From: DATJPY01 sp035506135
Lineage (GTDB): Bacteria > Myxococcota_A > UBA9160 > PR03
Direction: 5' to 3'
Assembly (NCBI GenBank): GCA_035506135.1
Contig: DATJPY010000092.1
Coordinates: 1 to 56,189, forward strand
Length of the DNA stretch: 56,189 nt
The notes beneath the pieces were generated by a model, which saw only the letters and a program-made list of their open reading frames with translations, did no database searches and was not told where the DNA came from. Shown piece after piece: positions 43,503 through 53,107 of the stretch. Positions within the stretch are counted from its first letter, which is position 1; the number at the start of each line of letters is the position of its first letter. A program made the position numbers and the translations under genes.

Positions 43503-44969
43503 ATGGAAGATTCGTCGTTCCGCGAGGCGTTGACCTTCGACGACGTCCTCCTCGTGCCGGCGGCGTCCTCCGTGCTGCCGCGCGACGTCGCGGTGCGCAC
43601 GCGCCTGACCCGCGAGATCGCGCTCAGCATCCCGTTCGTCTCTGCCGCGATGGACACCGTCACGGAGCACGAGACGGCGATCTGCATGGCGCAGAACGGC
43701 GGCCTCGGCGTGATCCATCGCAACCTCCCGCCGAGCCGGCAGGCGGCCGAGGTGGCGCGCGTGAAGCGCTTCGAGGCCGGCATGATCGTCGACCCGATCA
43801 CGATGCGGCCCGGGCAGAGCCTGCGCGAGGCGCTGCGCATCATGGCGCAGTACCACATCTCGGGGCTGCCGGTGACCGAGGACGGCAAGGCGGTCGGCAT
43901 CCTCACCAACCGCGACCTGCGCTTCCTGAAGGACCTCGACCAGCCGGTGTCGCGCGTGATGACGCCGCAGTCGAAGCTCGTCACGGTGCCGCCCGGGACG
44001 GACCTCGAGCGCGCCAAGGAGCTGCTGCACGCGCACCGGATCGAGAAGCTCCTCGTCGTCGATGCGCAGGGGACGCTCTGCGGGCTCATCACGATCAAGG
44101 ACATCGAGAAGAACGAGCGCTTCCCGAACGCCGCGAAGGACGACCTCGGGCGCCTGCGCTGCGGCGCCGCCGTAGGCGTCGGGCCCGATCGGCTCGAGCG
44201 CGCCCAGGCGCTCGTCGACGCGGGCGTCGACGTGGTCGTGGTCGATACCGCGCACGGGCACGCGCAGGGCGTGCTCGACACGCTGGTCGAGCTGCGGCGC
44301 ACCTTCCCCGAGCTGCCCCTGATCGGCGGCAACGTGGCGACGGCCGAGGGCACCGAGGCCCTGATCAAGGCCGGCGCCTCGGCCGTGAAGGTCGGCGTCG
44401 GGCCCGGCTCGATCTGCACCACGCGCGTGGTGACCGGCGTCGGCGTGCCGCAGCTCACGGCGGTTCTCGACGCGGCGCGCACCGCCTCGCGCTTCGACGT
44501 CCCGGTGATCTCGGACGGCGGCGTCAAGTTCTCGGGCGACGCGGTGAAGGCGCTCGCGGGCGGCGCGCACGCGGTGATGATCGGCTCGCTCTTCGCGGGC
44601 ACCGACGAGGCGCCCGGCGAGACGGTCCTCTACCAGGGCCGCACCTACAAGCTCTATCGCGGCATGGGCTCGCTCGGCGCGCTCGCCGACGGCAGCCGCG
44701 ACCGCTACTTCCAGGACGACGTGGAGGAGGCCGGCAAGCTGGTGCCCGAGGGCATCGAGGGGCGCGTGCCCTACCGCGGCAGCTTGAACACGATCATCTA
44801 CCAGCTCGTCGGCGGGCTCCGCTCGGGCATGGGCTACTGCGGCGCGGCCGACCTCGGCGAGCTGCGGCACAAGGCGCGCTTCGTCCGCATTAGCCAGGCG
44901 TCGCTGCAGGAGAGCCACGTGCACGACGTGATCATCACGCGCGAGGCGCCCAACTATCGGATCGAGTGA
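43503..44969 (+). CDS. guaB: IMP dehydrogenase
   Basis: Oxidises IMP to XMP, the committed step to GMP. N-terminal barrel start FDDVLLVPAASSVLPRDV, then two CBS domains (about residues 95-200, with VSRVMTPQSKLVTVPPGTDL), DGGVKFSGD, and the catalytic C305 in GPGSICTTRVVTGVG. The flap Arg-Tyr appears in GSRDRYFQ. It is 488 residues. It precedes guaA by 36 bases, so XMP is passed to the next step. It starts at ATG 43503 with no strong Shine-Dalgarno. Confidence 0.97.
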   Translation: MEDSSFREALTFDDVLLVPAASSVLPRDVAVRTRLTREIALSIPFVSAAMDTVTEHETAICMAQNGGLGVIHRNLPPSRQAAEVARVKRFEAGMIVDPITMRPGQSLREALRIMAQYHISGLPVTEDGKAVGILTNRDLRFLKDLDQPVSRVMTPQSKLVTVPPGTDLERAKELLHAHRIEKLLVVDAQGTLCGLITIKDIEKNERFPNAAKDDLGRLRCGAAVGVGPDRLERAQALVDAGVDVVVVDTAHGHAQGVLDTLVELRRTFPELPLIGGNVATAEGTEALIKAGASAVKVGVGPGSICTTRVVTGVGVPQLTAVLDAARTASRFDVPVISDGGVKFSGDAVKALAGGAHAVMIGSLFAGTDEAPGETVLYQGRTYKLYRGMGSLGALADGSRDRYFQDDVEEAGKLVPEGIEGRVPYRGSLNTIIYQLVGGLRSGMGYCGAADLGELRHKARFVRISQASLQESHVHDVIITREAPNYRIE

Positions 44970-44981
44970 GGCCGCGGGACG

Positions 44982-45000
44982 CCGCCGCCGAGCGAAGTCG
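44982..45000 (-). repeat. Possible truncated copy of the dispersed repeat
   Basis: On the minus strand GACTTCGCTCGG shares 11 bases with the core of copy 2 in the guaB-guaA gap. The plus-strand side supplies GAGGGG, which serves as the guaA ribosome binding site. The match is short and may be chance. Confidence 0.3.
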
Positions 45001-45005
45001 AGGGG

Positions 45006-46562
45006 ATGAGCCAGGACACGCACCGGGACCGCGTCCTGATCTTGGATTTCGGCGGTCAGTACACCCAGCTGATCGCGCGCCGCATCCGCGAGCGCGGCGT
45101 CTACTGCGAGATCCACCCGCCCGGCATGCCGATCGAGGCGATGCGCGCGTGGGCGCCCCGCGGCATCGTGCTCTCCGGCGGTCCCTCGAGCGTGCTCGAC
45201 CGCGACGCGCCCTTCGCACACGCCGAGCTGCTCGATCTCGGCGTACCCGTGCTCGGAATCTGCTACGGCCTCCAGTGGATCTGCCACGTGCTCGGCGGGG
45301 TCGTCGAGAAGGCCGAGGAGCGCGAGTACGGCCGCGCCCAGCTCAAGCTGGAGCGGCCCGACCCGCTCTTCGCGGGGCTCGACGAGCGCGCCGAGCGCAT
45401 GGTGTGGATGAGCCACGGCGATCGCGTGCTGCGCCTGCCGCCCGGCTTCGACGTGCTGGCTTCGAGCGACCACTCGCCGTACGCCGCGCTGCGCCACCGC
45501 GAGCGGCCGCTCTACGGCGTGCAGTTCCACCCGGAGGTGGTGCACACCGAAGGGGGCGGCCAGCTCCTCGCGAACTTCGTGCACGGGATCTGCGGCTGCG
45601 GAAACTCGTGGAGCATGGCCGCCTTCGTCGACGAGGCGGTGGCGCGCATCCGCGCCCAGGTGGGCGAGGGCCGGGCGGTGTGCGGCCTCTCGGGCGGGGT
45701 CGACTCGTCGGTGGCGGCGGCGCTGGTGCACCGCGCGATCGGCGACCGGCTGCACTGCATCCTCGTCGACCACGGGCTCTTGCGCGAAGGCGAGGCGGCG
45801 GAGGTCGAGCGCACCTTCCGCGAGGGGCTCGGCATCCCGCTGCAACGCGTCGACGCGGGGCCGCGCTTCCTCGCGGCGCTGCGCGGTGTCGTCGACCCGG
45901 AGCAGAAGCGGCGCACGATCGGGCATCTCTTCATCGAGGTGTTCGAGGCCGAGGCGGAGCGGCTCGGCGGCGCGGACTTCCTGGTGCAGGGGACGCTCTA
46001 CCCGGACGTGATCGAGAGCGTCTCGGTGCGCGGGCCGTCGGTCACGATCAAGACGCACCACAACGTGGGCGGGCTGCCCGAGCGCATGCGGCTCGCGCTG
46101 GTCGAGCCGCTCCGCGAGCTCTTCAAGGACGAGGTGCGCGAGGTGGGGCGGCGCCTCGGGCTCCCCGAGCCGATGATCCGGCGCCACCCCTTCCCGGGTC
46201 CGGGCCTCGCGATCCGGGTGCTCGGCGAGGTGACACCGGATCGGCTCGCGATCCTGCGCCGCGCGGACGCGATCCTGCTCGACGAGATCCGCCGCGCGGG
46301 CCTGTACGACTCGATCTGGCAGGCCTTCGCCGTGTTCCTGCCGGTGCAGACCGTGGGCGTGCAGGGGGACGAGCGGAGCTACGACCACGTCGTGGCGCTG
46401 CGCTGCGTGACCTCGGTGGACGCCATGACGGCGGACTGGGCGCGGCTGCCGCACGAGCTCCTGGCGCGCGTCTCCAGCCGCATCACCAACGAGGTGCGCG
46501 GGGTGAACCGCGTGGTGTACGACGTCTCCTCGAAGCCGCCGGCCACCATCGAGTGGGAATAG
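45006..46562 (+). CDS. guaA: GMP synthase (glutamine-hydrolysing)
   Basis: Converts XMP to GMP with glutamine and ATP. The class-I amidotransferase domain has nucleophile C86 in GICYGLQW and QFHPEVVHTE. The ATP-pyrophosphatase domain has SGGVDSSVAAALV. The C-terminal dimerisation domain ends NRVVYDVSSKPPATIEWE, the GuaA hallmark. It is 518 residues, ATG 45006 after GAGGGG. Likely co-transcribed with guaB, and dnaE begins 13 bases later. Confidence 0.97.
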   Translation: MSQDTHRDRVLILDFGGQYTQLIARRIRERGVYCEIHPPGMPIEAMRAWAPRGIVLSGGPSSVLDRDAPFAHAELLDLGVPVLGICYGLQWICHVLGGVVEKAEEREYGRAQLKLERPDPLFAGLDERAERMVWMSHGDRVLRLPPGFDVLASSDHSPYAALRHRERPLYGVQFHPEVVHTEGGGQLLANFVHGICGCGNSWSMAAFVDEAVARIRAQVGEGRAVCGLSGGVDSSVAAALVHRAIGDRLHCILVDHGLLREGEAAEVERTFREGLGIPLQRVDAGPRFLAALRGVVDPEQKRRTIGHLFIEVFEAEAERLGGADFLVQGTLYPDVIESVSVRGPSVTIKTHHNVGGLPERMRLALVEPLRELFKDEVREVGRRLGLPEPMIRRHPFPGPGLAIRVLGEVTPDRLAILRRADAILLDEIRRAGLYDSIWQAFAVFLPVQTVGVQGDERSYDHVVALRCVTSVDAMTADWARLPHELLARVSSRITNEVRGVNRVVYDVSSKPPATIEWE

Positions 46563-46575
46563 GGCGGGCGCGCCG

Positions 46576-49500
46576 ATGCCCCGCCCGTTCGCGCACCTCC
46601 ACCTGCACACGCAGTACTCGCTGCTCGACGGCGCCATCAAGCTCGGGCCGCTGTTCGATCGCGCCGCCGCGCTGGGCATGCCGGCCGTGGCGATGACCGA
46701 CCACGGGAACCTGTTCGGCGCGATCGAGTTCTACGAGCAGGCGCGGACGCGCGGGGTGCGTCCGATCCTCGGCTGCGAGGTCTACGTCGCCGCCGGCTCC
46801 CGCTTCGACAAGGAGCGGCGCGAGCGCGACGAGGGCGGCTTCGACGCCATCAGTCACCTGCTGCTGCTGGCGATGGACGAGACCGGCTACCGCAACCTGA
46901 TGTACCTGGTCTCGAAGGGCTACCTCGAGGGCTTCTACTACCGGCCGCGCATCGACCTCGACCTGCTGCGCGCGCGCAGCGCCGGGCTGATCGCCACGTC
47001 GGGCTGCCTGTCGTCGATGGTCTCGCGCGCGATCCTCGAGGGCAACGCGGCGCGCGCCTGGACGTTGGTCGAGGACTTCGCGCGCATCTTCCCGGACCGC
47101 TTCTACCTGGAGCTGCAGCGCCACGGCCTGCCCGCCCAGGATCAGGTCAACGCGGAGCTGGTGAAGATGGCGGCCGACCTGCGGCTGCCACTGGTGGCCA
47201 CCAACGACGCGCACTACCTCGAGCAGGGCGACCACACGCACCACGACGTGCTGCTCTGCATCGGCACCGCGGCCAACGTCGACGACGCCAAACGCTTCCG
47301 CTTCGACGGCGAAGGCTTCTACGTGCGCGACGGCGACGAGATGGCCGAGCTGTTCCACGACCACCCGTCCGCCGTGGCGGCCACGCTCGAGATCGCCGAG
47401 CGCTGCGCGGTCGAGATCGAGATGGGCCGCTACCACCTGCCCGAGTACCAGGTGCCGGCCGGCAAGACGCGCGAGCAGGTGCTCGAGGAGCAGGCGTGGG
47501 CGGGCCTGCGCCAGCGCCTCGGCCTCGAAGCGGACGAGCCGATCCCGGGCGGGCATCGCGCCTACGAGGCGCGCATGAAGCACGAGCTCGGCGTGATCCA
47601 GTCGATGGGCTTCGCCGGCTACTTCCTGATCGTCGCGGACTTCATCGACTACGCGCGCCGGCACGCCATCCCGGTCGGCCCCGGCCGCGGCTCGGCCGCG
47701 GGCAGCCTCGCCGCGTGGAGCCTCGGCATCACCGGCATCGATCCGATCGAGTACGACATCATCTTCGAGCGCTTCCTGAACCCCGAGCGCATCTCGATGC
47801 CCGACATCGACGTCGACTTCTGCATGCGCGGGCGCGACCAGGTGATCCGCTACGTGGCGGACAAGTACGGCGGCGCAACGGGCGACCACGACGGGATGCG
47901 CGTGGCCCAGATCGCGACCTTCGGGACGCTGCAGGCGAAGGCGGCGATCCGCGACGTCGGGCGCGCGCTCGGCATGCCCTTCGGCGACGTCGACCGCATC
48001 GCCAAGGCGGTGCCCGACACGCTCGGCATCTCGCTCGACGAGGCGCTGGCGCAGTCGCCCGAGCTGCGCGCCCGCGTCGAGGGCGACGGGCAGGTGGCGC
48101 GGCTCTTCGAGACCGCGCGCAAGCTCGAGGGCCTGACCCGGCACGCCTCGAAGCACGCGGCGGGCGTGGTGATCAGCACCGATCCGCTGATCGAGTCGGT
48201 GCCGCTGTACCGCGATCCGCGCTCCGGCGACATCATGACGCAGTACGACATGCGCTGCGTCGAGAAGATCGGGCTGATCAAGTTCGACTTCCTCGGGCTC
48301 AAGACGCTGACGGTCATCGCCGACGCGGAGCGGCTGATCCGCGAGAGCGGCCAGGTCGACTTCTCGATCGACGCGATCCCGCTCGACGACCGGCGCAGCT
48401 ACGAGCTCCTGTGCAGCGGCGACACCGAGGGCGTGTTCCAGGTGGAGTCGCCGGGCATGACCGACCTGGCCGCCAAGCTCAAGCCGCACTGCCTCAAGGA
48501 CGTGATCGCGCTGGTCGCCCTCTACCGCCCGGGCCCCCTCGGCTCCGGCATGGTCGAGGACTTCATCAACCGCAAGCACGGCCTGACCCGGGTCGAGTAC
48601 CTCCTGCCGGAGCTCGAGGAGCTGACCGCCGAGACGCTCGGCGTGATCGTCTACCAGGATCAGGTGCTGCAGATCGCCAACAAGCTCGGCGGCTACACGC
48701 TCGGCGAGGCGGACCTGCTGCGGCGGGCGATGGGCAAGAAGAAGCCCGCGGAGATGGCGAAGCAGCGCGAGCGCTTCGTCTCGGGCTGCCTCGCGAACGG
48801 CATCGCGCGCGACAAGGCGCAGAAGGTCTTCGAGCTGATGGCCGAGTTCGCCGGCTACGGCTTCCCGAAGGCGCACTCGACCGCGTACGCGCTGATCACC
48901 TACCAGACCTCGTATCTGCGGGCGAACCATCCCCGCGAGTACCTGGCCGCGCTGCTCACCGTCGAGTCCGGCAACCACGACAAGCTGGCGCGCTACATCG
49001 CGCACGCGCGGGCCAAGGCGATCGAGATCCTGCCGCCCGACGTGAACGAGTCGCAGCGCGACTTCGCCGTGGCCGGCGGCGGCATCCGCTTCGGCCTCGC
49101 CGGCGTGAAGAACGTGGGCGAGGGGGCGATCGAGGCGATCGCCGAGGCGCGGCAAGCAGGCCGCTTCCGCGACCTCTTCGACTTCTCCCAGCGCGTCGAC
49201 GCGCGGCGGGTGAACCGTCGGGTGGTGGAGAGCCTCGTCAAGTGCGGCGCCTTCGACTCGCTGCATCCGAACCGCGCCGCGGTCTGGGCCTCGCTCGACG
49301 CGGCGCTCGAGCGCGGCGCCGCGGCGCAGCGCGACCGCGAGATCGGCCAGACGAGCCTGTTCGGCAGCGCCTCGTCCCCGGCCGCGGGCGATGCGCCTCG
49401 CCTCGCCGAGGTCGCCGCCTGGACCGAGCGCGAGCGGCTCGGCTACGAGAAGGAGCTGCTCGGCTTCTACGTGACCGGGCACCCGCTGGCCGCGATCGCC

Positions 49501-50082
49501 CCCGATCTGGCGCGCGTCTGCGACGTGCGCTCGGGCTCCGCGGCCGAGCGCGACGGGCGCGACGTGCGCGCCGGCGGGCTGCTGACCGGGCTCCGCGAGA
49601 CGCGCACGCGCGCCGGCCAGACGATGGCGTTCGGGACGCTCGAGGACCTCGAGGGAGTCTTCGACCTGGTGGTGTTTGCGGAGCCCTACACGCGCCTGCG
49701 GGCGCTCCTGCGATCGGCCGCGGAGCCCGATGCGGGAAGCCCTCCGCTCCCGCTCCTCGTGACGGGCAAGCTCGAGGCGGGCGACCCGCCGAAGATCCTG
49801 GTCCGCGACGCGGTCCCGCTCGAGCAGGCCGCCGAGCGCCTCGCGACCCGGCTCCACATCGCCCTCACCGCGGCCGAGGCCAGCCGCGACCGGCTGCTCG
49901 CGCTGCGCCGCGCGCTCGGCGACCATCGCGGGGACTGCCCGGTCCTCCTGCACGTGCGGGTGCCGGGCGAGAGCGAGACGGTGATCGCGCTCTCGGAAGG
50001 GTGGTCGGTGGATCCGAACGAGTCGCTGCTGCAGGAGCTCGACGCGCTCTTCGGCCGACGGGTGGCGGAGCGGGTGCTTTGA
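46576..50082 (+). CDS. dnaE: DNA polymerase III subunit alpha
   Basis: Catalytic subunit of the replicative polymerase. The N-terminal PHP domain has HLHTQYSLLDGAIK and MTDHGNLFGAI. The palm has PDIDVDF near residue 409, with the third catalytic Asp in GLIKFDFLGLKTL. An internal clamp-binding motif QTSLF is near residue 919, followed by an OB fold. It is 1168 residues, normal for the DnaE1 type. No obvious truncation. Its stop overlaps the next gene by three bases. Confidence 0.97.
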   Translation: MPRPFAHLHLHTQYSLLDGAIKLGPLFDRAAALGMPAVAMTDHGNLFGAIEFYEQARTRGVRPILGCEVYVAAGSRFDKERRERDEGGFDAISHLLLLAMDETGYRNLMYLVSKGYLEGFYYRPRIDLDLLRARSAGLIATSGCLSSMVSRAILEGNAARAWTLVEDFARIFPDRFYLELQRHGLPAQDQVNAELVKMAADLRLPLVATNDAHYLEQGDHTHHDVLLCIGTAANVDDAKRFRFDGEGFYVRDGDEMAELFHDHPSAVAATLEIAERCAVEIEMGRYHLPEYQVPAGKTREQVLEEQAWAGLRQRLGLEADEPIPGGHRAYEARMKHELGVIQSMGFAGYFLIVADFIDYARRHAIPVGPGRGSAAGSLAAWSLGITGIDPIEYDIIFERFLNPERISMPDIDVDFCMRGRDQVIRYVADKYGGATGDHDGMRVAQIATFGTLQAKAAIRDVGRALGMPFGDVDRIAKAVPDTLGISLDEALAQSPELRARVEGDGQVARLFETARKLEGLTRHASKHAAGVVISTDPLIESVPLYRDPRSGDIMTQYDMRCVEKIGLIKFDFLGLKTLTVIADAERLIRESGQVDFSIDAIPLDDRRSYELLCSGDTEGVFQVESPGMTDLAAKLKPHCLKDVIALVALYRPGPLGSGMVEDFINRKHGLTRVEYLLPELEELTAETLGVIVYQDQVLQIANKLGGYTLGEADLLRRAMGKKKPAEMAKQRERFVSGCLANGIARDKAQKVFELMAEFAGYGFPKAHSTAYALITYQTSYLRANHPREYLAALLTVESGNHDKLARYIAHARAKAIEILPPDVNESQRDFAVAGGGIRFGLAGVKNVGEGAIEAIAEARQAGRFRDLFDFSQRVDARRVNRRVVESLVKCGAFDSLHPNRAAVWASLDAALERGAAAQRDREIGQTSLFGSASSPAAGDAPRLAEVAAWTERERLGYEKELLGFYVTGHPLAAIAPDLARVCDVRSGSAAERDGRDVRAGGLLTGLRETRTRAGQTMAFGTLEDLEGVFDLVVFAEPYTRLRALLRSAAEPDAGSPPLPLLVTGKLEAGDPPKILVRDAVPLEQAAERLATRLHIALTAAEASRDRLLALRRALGDHRGDCPVLLHVRVPGESETVIALSEGWSVDPNESLLQELDALFGRRVAERVL

Positions 50083-50885
50083 AGGGCCGCGCGGCGGCCG
50101 CGGCGCTCGTGCTCGCGGCCGCGCTCGCCGTGCCCGGGCGCGCGGGCGCGGCCGACCTCGAGAGCATCCAGTCGGTCGGTGCGGCGCCGGCGGGGCGGCC
50201 GAGCGGAGGCGCCGCGCGCCAGGCTGCGCTCGAGGCGGGCGTGCGCGAGGGCGTGCTCCAGGTGGCCTCCGAGGTCGCGCAGGAGACCGGGCCGCCGCCC
50301 GATCCGGCGGCGCTCAAGAACGCGCTCGGCTCCGACCTCGAGAGCTACGCGGTGCGCTTCCACATCGTCGAGGATCGCGGCGAGCACCCGGCGCTGCTGA
50401 TCCAGGAGCCGGGCGTGGACCGCGAGTACGAGGTCCTGGTCGACGTCGAGGTCGACCGCGGGAGCATCCGGAGCCGGCTCGCCAAGGCGGGCCTCGTGAA
50501 GGCCGCGCCGCCGCCCACCGCGCGCCACTCGCTCGAGGTCGATCTCGAAGGCATCCAGAGCTACGGCACCTGGGAGCAGCTCCGGCGCGCGCTCGGCGAG
50601 CGCGGCGGCTCGGTGCGCCCGGTCGAGTTCTCGCACGGCCGCGTGCTCGCGCGCGTCGATACGGACGAGGCACCCGACGCGCTGGTCGAGCGCCTTCGCC
50701 ACTCCGTCGGCGACTCGATGGGGCTCGCGCTTCGCGGCGCCGAGGGCGAGCGGGTCCGGATCGACGTCACGCCCGGGTCGAGCGCGAGCCACCCGGCGCC
50801 GCCTGCGAGCCCGGCCTCTTCGCCCCAGCCCACCGCTCCGCCGCCTCCGGGAGCGACTCCCGAGCCTCCGTCCCAGGCGCCCTGA
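50079..50885 (+). CDS. Exported protein of unknown function
   Basis: A 268-residue protein from TTG 50079, which overlaps the dnaE stop. Signal peptide at about residues 2-24 (AAAALVLAAALAVPGRAGAA), then AARQAALEAGVREGVLQVAS and YEVLVDVEVDRGSIRSRLAKAG. This alternation of a helix and strands recalls DUF2066/FlgT-like periplasmic proteins, but I cannot assign a family with confidence. The last 35 residues are a Pro/Ser-rich tail. Ends 15 bases before the tRNA-Val promoter. Confidence 0.7.
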   Translation: MKGRAAAAALVLAAALAVPGRAGAADLESIQSVGAAPAGRPSGGAARQAALEAGVREGVLQVASEVAQETGPPPDPAALKNALGSDLESYAVRFHIVEDRGEHPALLIQEPGVDREYEVLVDVEVDRGSIRSRLAKAGLVKAAPPPTARHSLEVDLEGIQSYGTWEQLRRALGERGGSVRPVEFSHGRVLARVDTDEAPDALVERLRHSVGDSMGLALRGAEGERVRIDVTPGSSASHPAPPASPASSPQPTAPPPPGATPEPPSQAP

Positions 50886-50900
50886 GGGGGCGCCGCGCAT

Positions 50901-50929
50901 TTGACGAACGCGACCGAAATCGGTATCGA
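50901..50929 (+). promoter_or_regulatory. Promoter for tRNA-Val
   Basis: TTGACG at 50901-50906, 17 bases, then TATCGA at 50924-50929, 24 bases before the mature tRNA 5' end. Box sequences and spacing match the other strong promoters of the window. Confidence 0.65.
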
Positions 50930-50952
50930 CTGCGCCACGTTAGATCGATTTC

Positions 50953-51027
<75 letters not shown>

Positions 51028-51028
51028 G

Positions 51029-51065
51029 CCGCAAGCGCCCGAAGGGCGCGCGAAGTTCATCAGGA
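51029..51065 (-). repeat. Dispersed intergenic repeat, copy 3 (internally deleted)
   Basis: Begins two bases after the tRNA CCA. On the minus strand it reads TCCTGATGAACTTCGC joined directly to GCGCCCTTCGGGCGC. It matches copy 2 except for loss of the 20-base middle part and one T. The perfect six-base-pair hairpin lies at 51035-51049 and could end the tRNA transcript. Confidence 0.75.
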
Positions 51066-51140
51066 CGTGCTGCAGCTCAGCAACCACCGCATACCCGCGT
51101 TAGCAAGCCGACGAGCCCAAGTCATGCAATCTGCCCGTTC

Positions 51141-53105
51141 ATGAGCGAGATCCAGGTGCGCCTGCCGGATGGCAGGCAGCTTCCGATGCCGTCGCGCTCG
51201 ACGGTTCTCGCGGTGGCGCAGCAGATCGGACCGGGTCTGGCGCGCGCAGCGGTGGCGGGGCTGGTCGACGGCCGGCTGGTCGACCTGCGCCAGCCGCTCG
51301 AGCGCGACGCCGAGGTGCGGATCGTGACGACCCGCGATCCGCAGGCCGGCGAGGTGATCCGACACTCCGCCGAGCACGTGATGGCCGACGCCGTGAAGCG
51401 CCTCTTCCCGTCGGTGCAGATCGACGTCGGGCGCAGCGATCACTCCGAGAAGTTTCAGTACGACTTCCGGATCGACCGGCCCTTCACCAGCGAGGACCTC
51501 GGGCGCATCGAGGACGAGATGCGCCGCATCCTCGCCGAGAAGACCCTGTTCGAGCGCGAGGAGGTGACCCGCGAGGAGGCCGAGCGCCGCTTCGCCGCGC
51601 TCGGCGAGGAGCTCAAGCTGTCGCGCCTCGCCGACATCCCCGCCGGCGAGCCGATCACGATCTTCCGGCACGGCCGCTTCGAAGACCTCTGCCGCGGGCC
51701 GCACGTGCAGCGCGCCGACCAGATCGGCGCGGTGAAGCTCCTCGAGGTGGCCGGCGCGTACTGGAGGGGCGACGAGCGCAACCCGATGCTCCAGCGCATC
51801 TACGGCACCGCCTTCGCGACCCAGAAGGAGCTCGACGAGCATCTCGCGCGCATCGAGGAGGCCAAGCGCCGCGACCACCGCCGGCTCGGCGCCGAGCTCG
51901 ATCTCTTCCACATCGACGCGCTCGCGCCGGGCTCCCCCTTCTACCACCCGAAGGGCATGGTCCTCTACAACGGGCTCGTCGGATACATCCGCTCGCTCTA
52001 CCCCAAGTACGGCTACCAGGAGGTGATGACGCCGCAGCTCTTCCGCGCCGATCTCTTCAAGACCTCGGGCCACTACCAGGAGTTCCACGACGACATGTTC
52101 TGGTTCGAGGGGGACGAGGGCGAGGAGCTCGGCGTGAAGGCGATGAACTGCCCCGGCCACTGCCAGCTCTACCTGTCGGCGAAGCGCTCCTATCGCGATC
52201 TGCCGGTGCGCTTGGCCGAGTTCTCGCGCCTGCATCGCAACGAGCGCAGCGGCACGCTCACGGGGCTCTCGCGCGTGCGCTCGATGGCGCAGGACGACGC
52301 CCACATCTTCTGCGAGCCCGAGCAGGTTCCCGAGGAGATCGACCGCTTCTTCGCGATGACGGCCGAGGTCTATCGCGACCTCGGGATCAGCGGCGTCAAG
52401 GTCGCGGTCTCGACCCGCCCGGAGAGCTTCCTCGGCGATCCCGCCGACTGGGACCGCGCCGAGCACGCGCTCCTCGAGGCGGTGCGCGGCGCCGGCTTCG
52501 AGTGCGGCGTCAAGGCCGGTCAAGCCGCCTTCTACGCGCCGAAGGTCGAGTTCGACTTCGAGGACGTGCTCGGGCGGAGCTGGACGCTCTCGACGCTCCA
52601 GGTCGACATGGCGATGCCCGGCCGCTTCGGCCTGCGCTACGTCGGGCGCGACGGGACCGAGCATCAGCCGGCGATGTTGCACCGCGCGATCCTCGGGTCG
52701 CTCGAGCGCTTCCTCGCCATCTACATCGAGCACACCGCCGGCGACTTCCCGTTCTGGCTGGCGCCCGTGCAGGTGGCCGTGCTGCCGATCGCGGCGCGCC
52801 ACGCCGACTACGGCGCCAAGGTGCAGCGCGCGCTCGTCGAGCGGGGCCTACGCGCCGCGCTCGACGAGCGCAACGAGAAGCTGAACTACAAGATCCGGGA
52901 GGCGGAGCTGCAGAAGATCCCGGTGATGCTGGTGATCGGCGACCAGGAGGTGGCGAACGGGACCGTCACCCCGCGCCGCCGCCACAGCCCGGAGGGCGCG
53001 GACGGACCGCTCGCCCTCGACGCCTGTGTTGCGGAGCTCGCCCGGGCGGCCTCGCGGCGAGGCCCCTGGACGGCGCCCGAACGACCCGGTCCCGCGGAGG
53101 ATTGA
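51141..53105 (+). CDS. thrS: Threonine--tRNA ligase
   Basis: Charges tRNA-Thr and edits Ser-tRNA-Thr. N-terminal TGS domain (about residues 1-60), editing domain with HSAEH at 75-79 and a Cys in DLCRGPHV. The class-II catalytic domain has zinc C337 in NCPGHCQLY and RxE in EFSRLHRNERSG. The C-terminal anticodon-binding domain is also present. It is 654 residues; ATG 51141 is the first start giving a normal TGS domain. There is no clear Shine-Dalgarno before it. Frame open across the upstream tRNA is chance. thrS-infC-rpmI-rplT-pheS-pheT is a conserved order. Confidence 0.97.
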   Translation: MSEIQVRLPDGRQLPMPSRSTVLAVAQQIGPGLARAAVAGLVDGRLVDLRQPLERDAEVRIVTTRDPQAGEVIRHSAEHVMADAVKRLFPSVQIDVGRSDHSEKFQYDFRIDRPFTSEDLGRIEDEMRRILAEKTLFEREEVTREEAERRFAALGEELKLSRLADIPAGEPITIFRHGRFEDLCRGPHVQRADQIGAVKLLEVAGAYWRGDERNPMLQRIYGTAFATQKELDEHLARIEEAKRRDHRRLGAELDLFHIDALAPGSPFYHPKGMVLYNGLVGYIRSLYPKYGYQEVMTPQLFRADLFKTSGHYQEFHDDMFWFEGDEGEELGVKAMNCPGHCQLYLSAKRSYRDLPVRLAEFSRLHRNERSGTLTGLSRVRSMAQDDAHIFCEPEQVPEEIDRFFAMTAEVYRDLGISGVKVAVSTRPESFLGDPADWDRAEHALLEAVRGAGFECGVKAGQAAFYAPKVEFDFEDVLGRSWTLSTLQVDMAMPGRFGLRYVGRDGTEHQPAMLHRAILGSLERFLAIYIEHTAGDFPFWLAPVQVAVLPIAARHADYGAKVQRALVERGLRAALDERNEKLNYKIREAELQKIPVMLVIGDQEVANGTVTPRRRHSPEGADGPLALDACVAELARAASRRGPWTAPERPGPAED

Positions 53106-53107
53106 GC

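Noticed and set aside
51028..51140. T-box leader upstream of thrS
   Set aside because: No T-box bulge sequence or specifier loop is present, and the 113-base gap contains dispersed repeat copy 3 instead.
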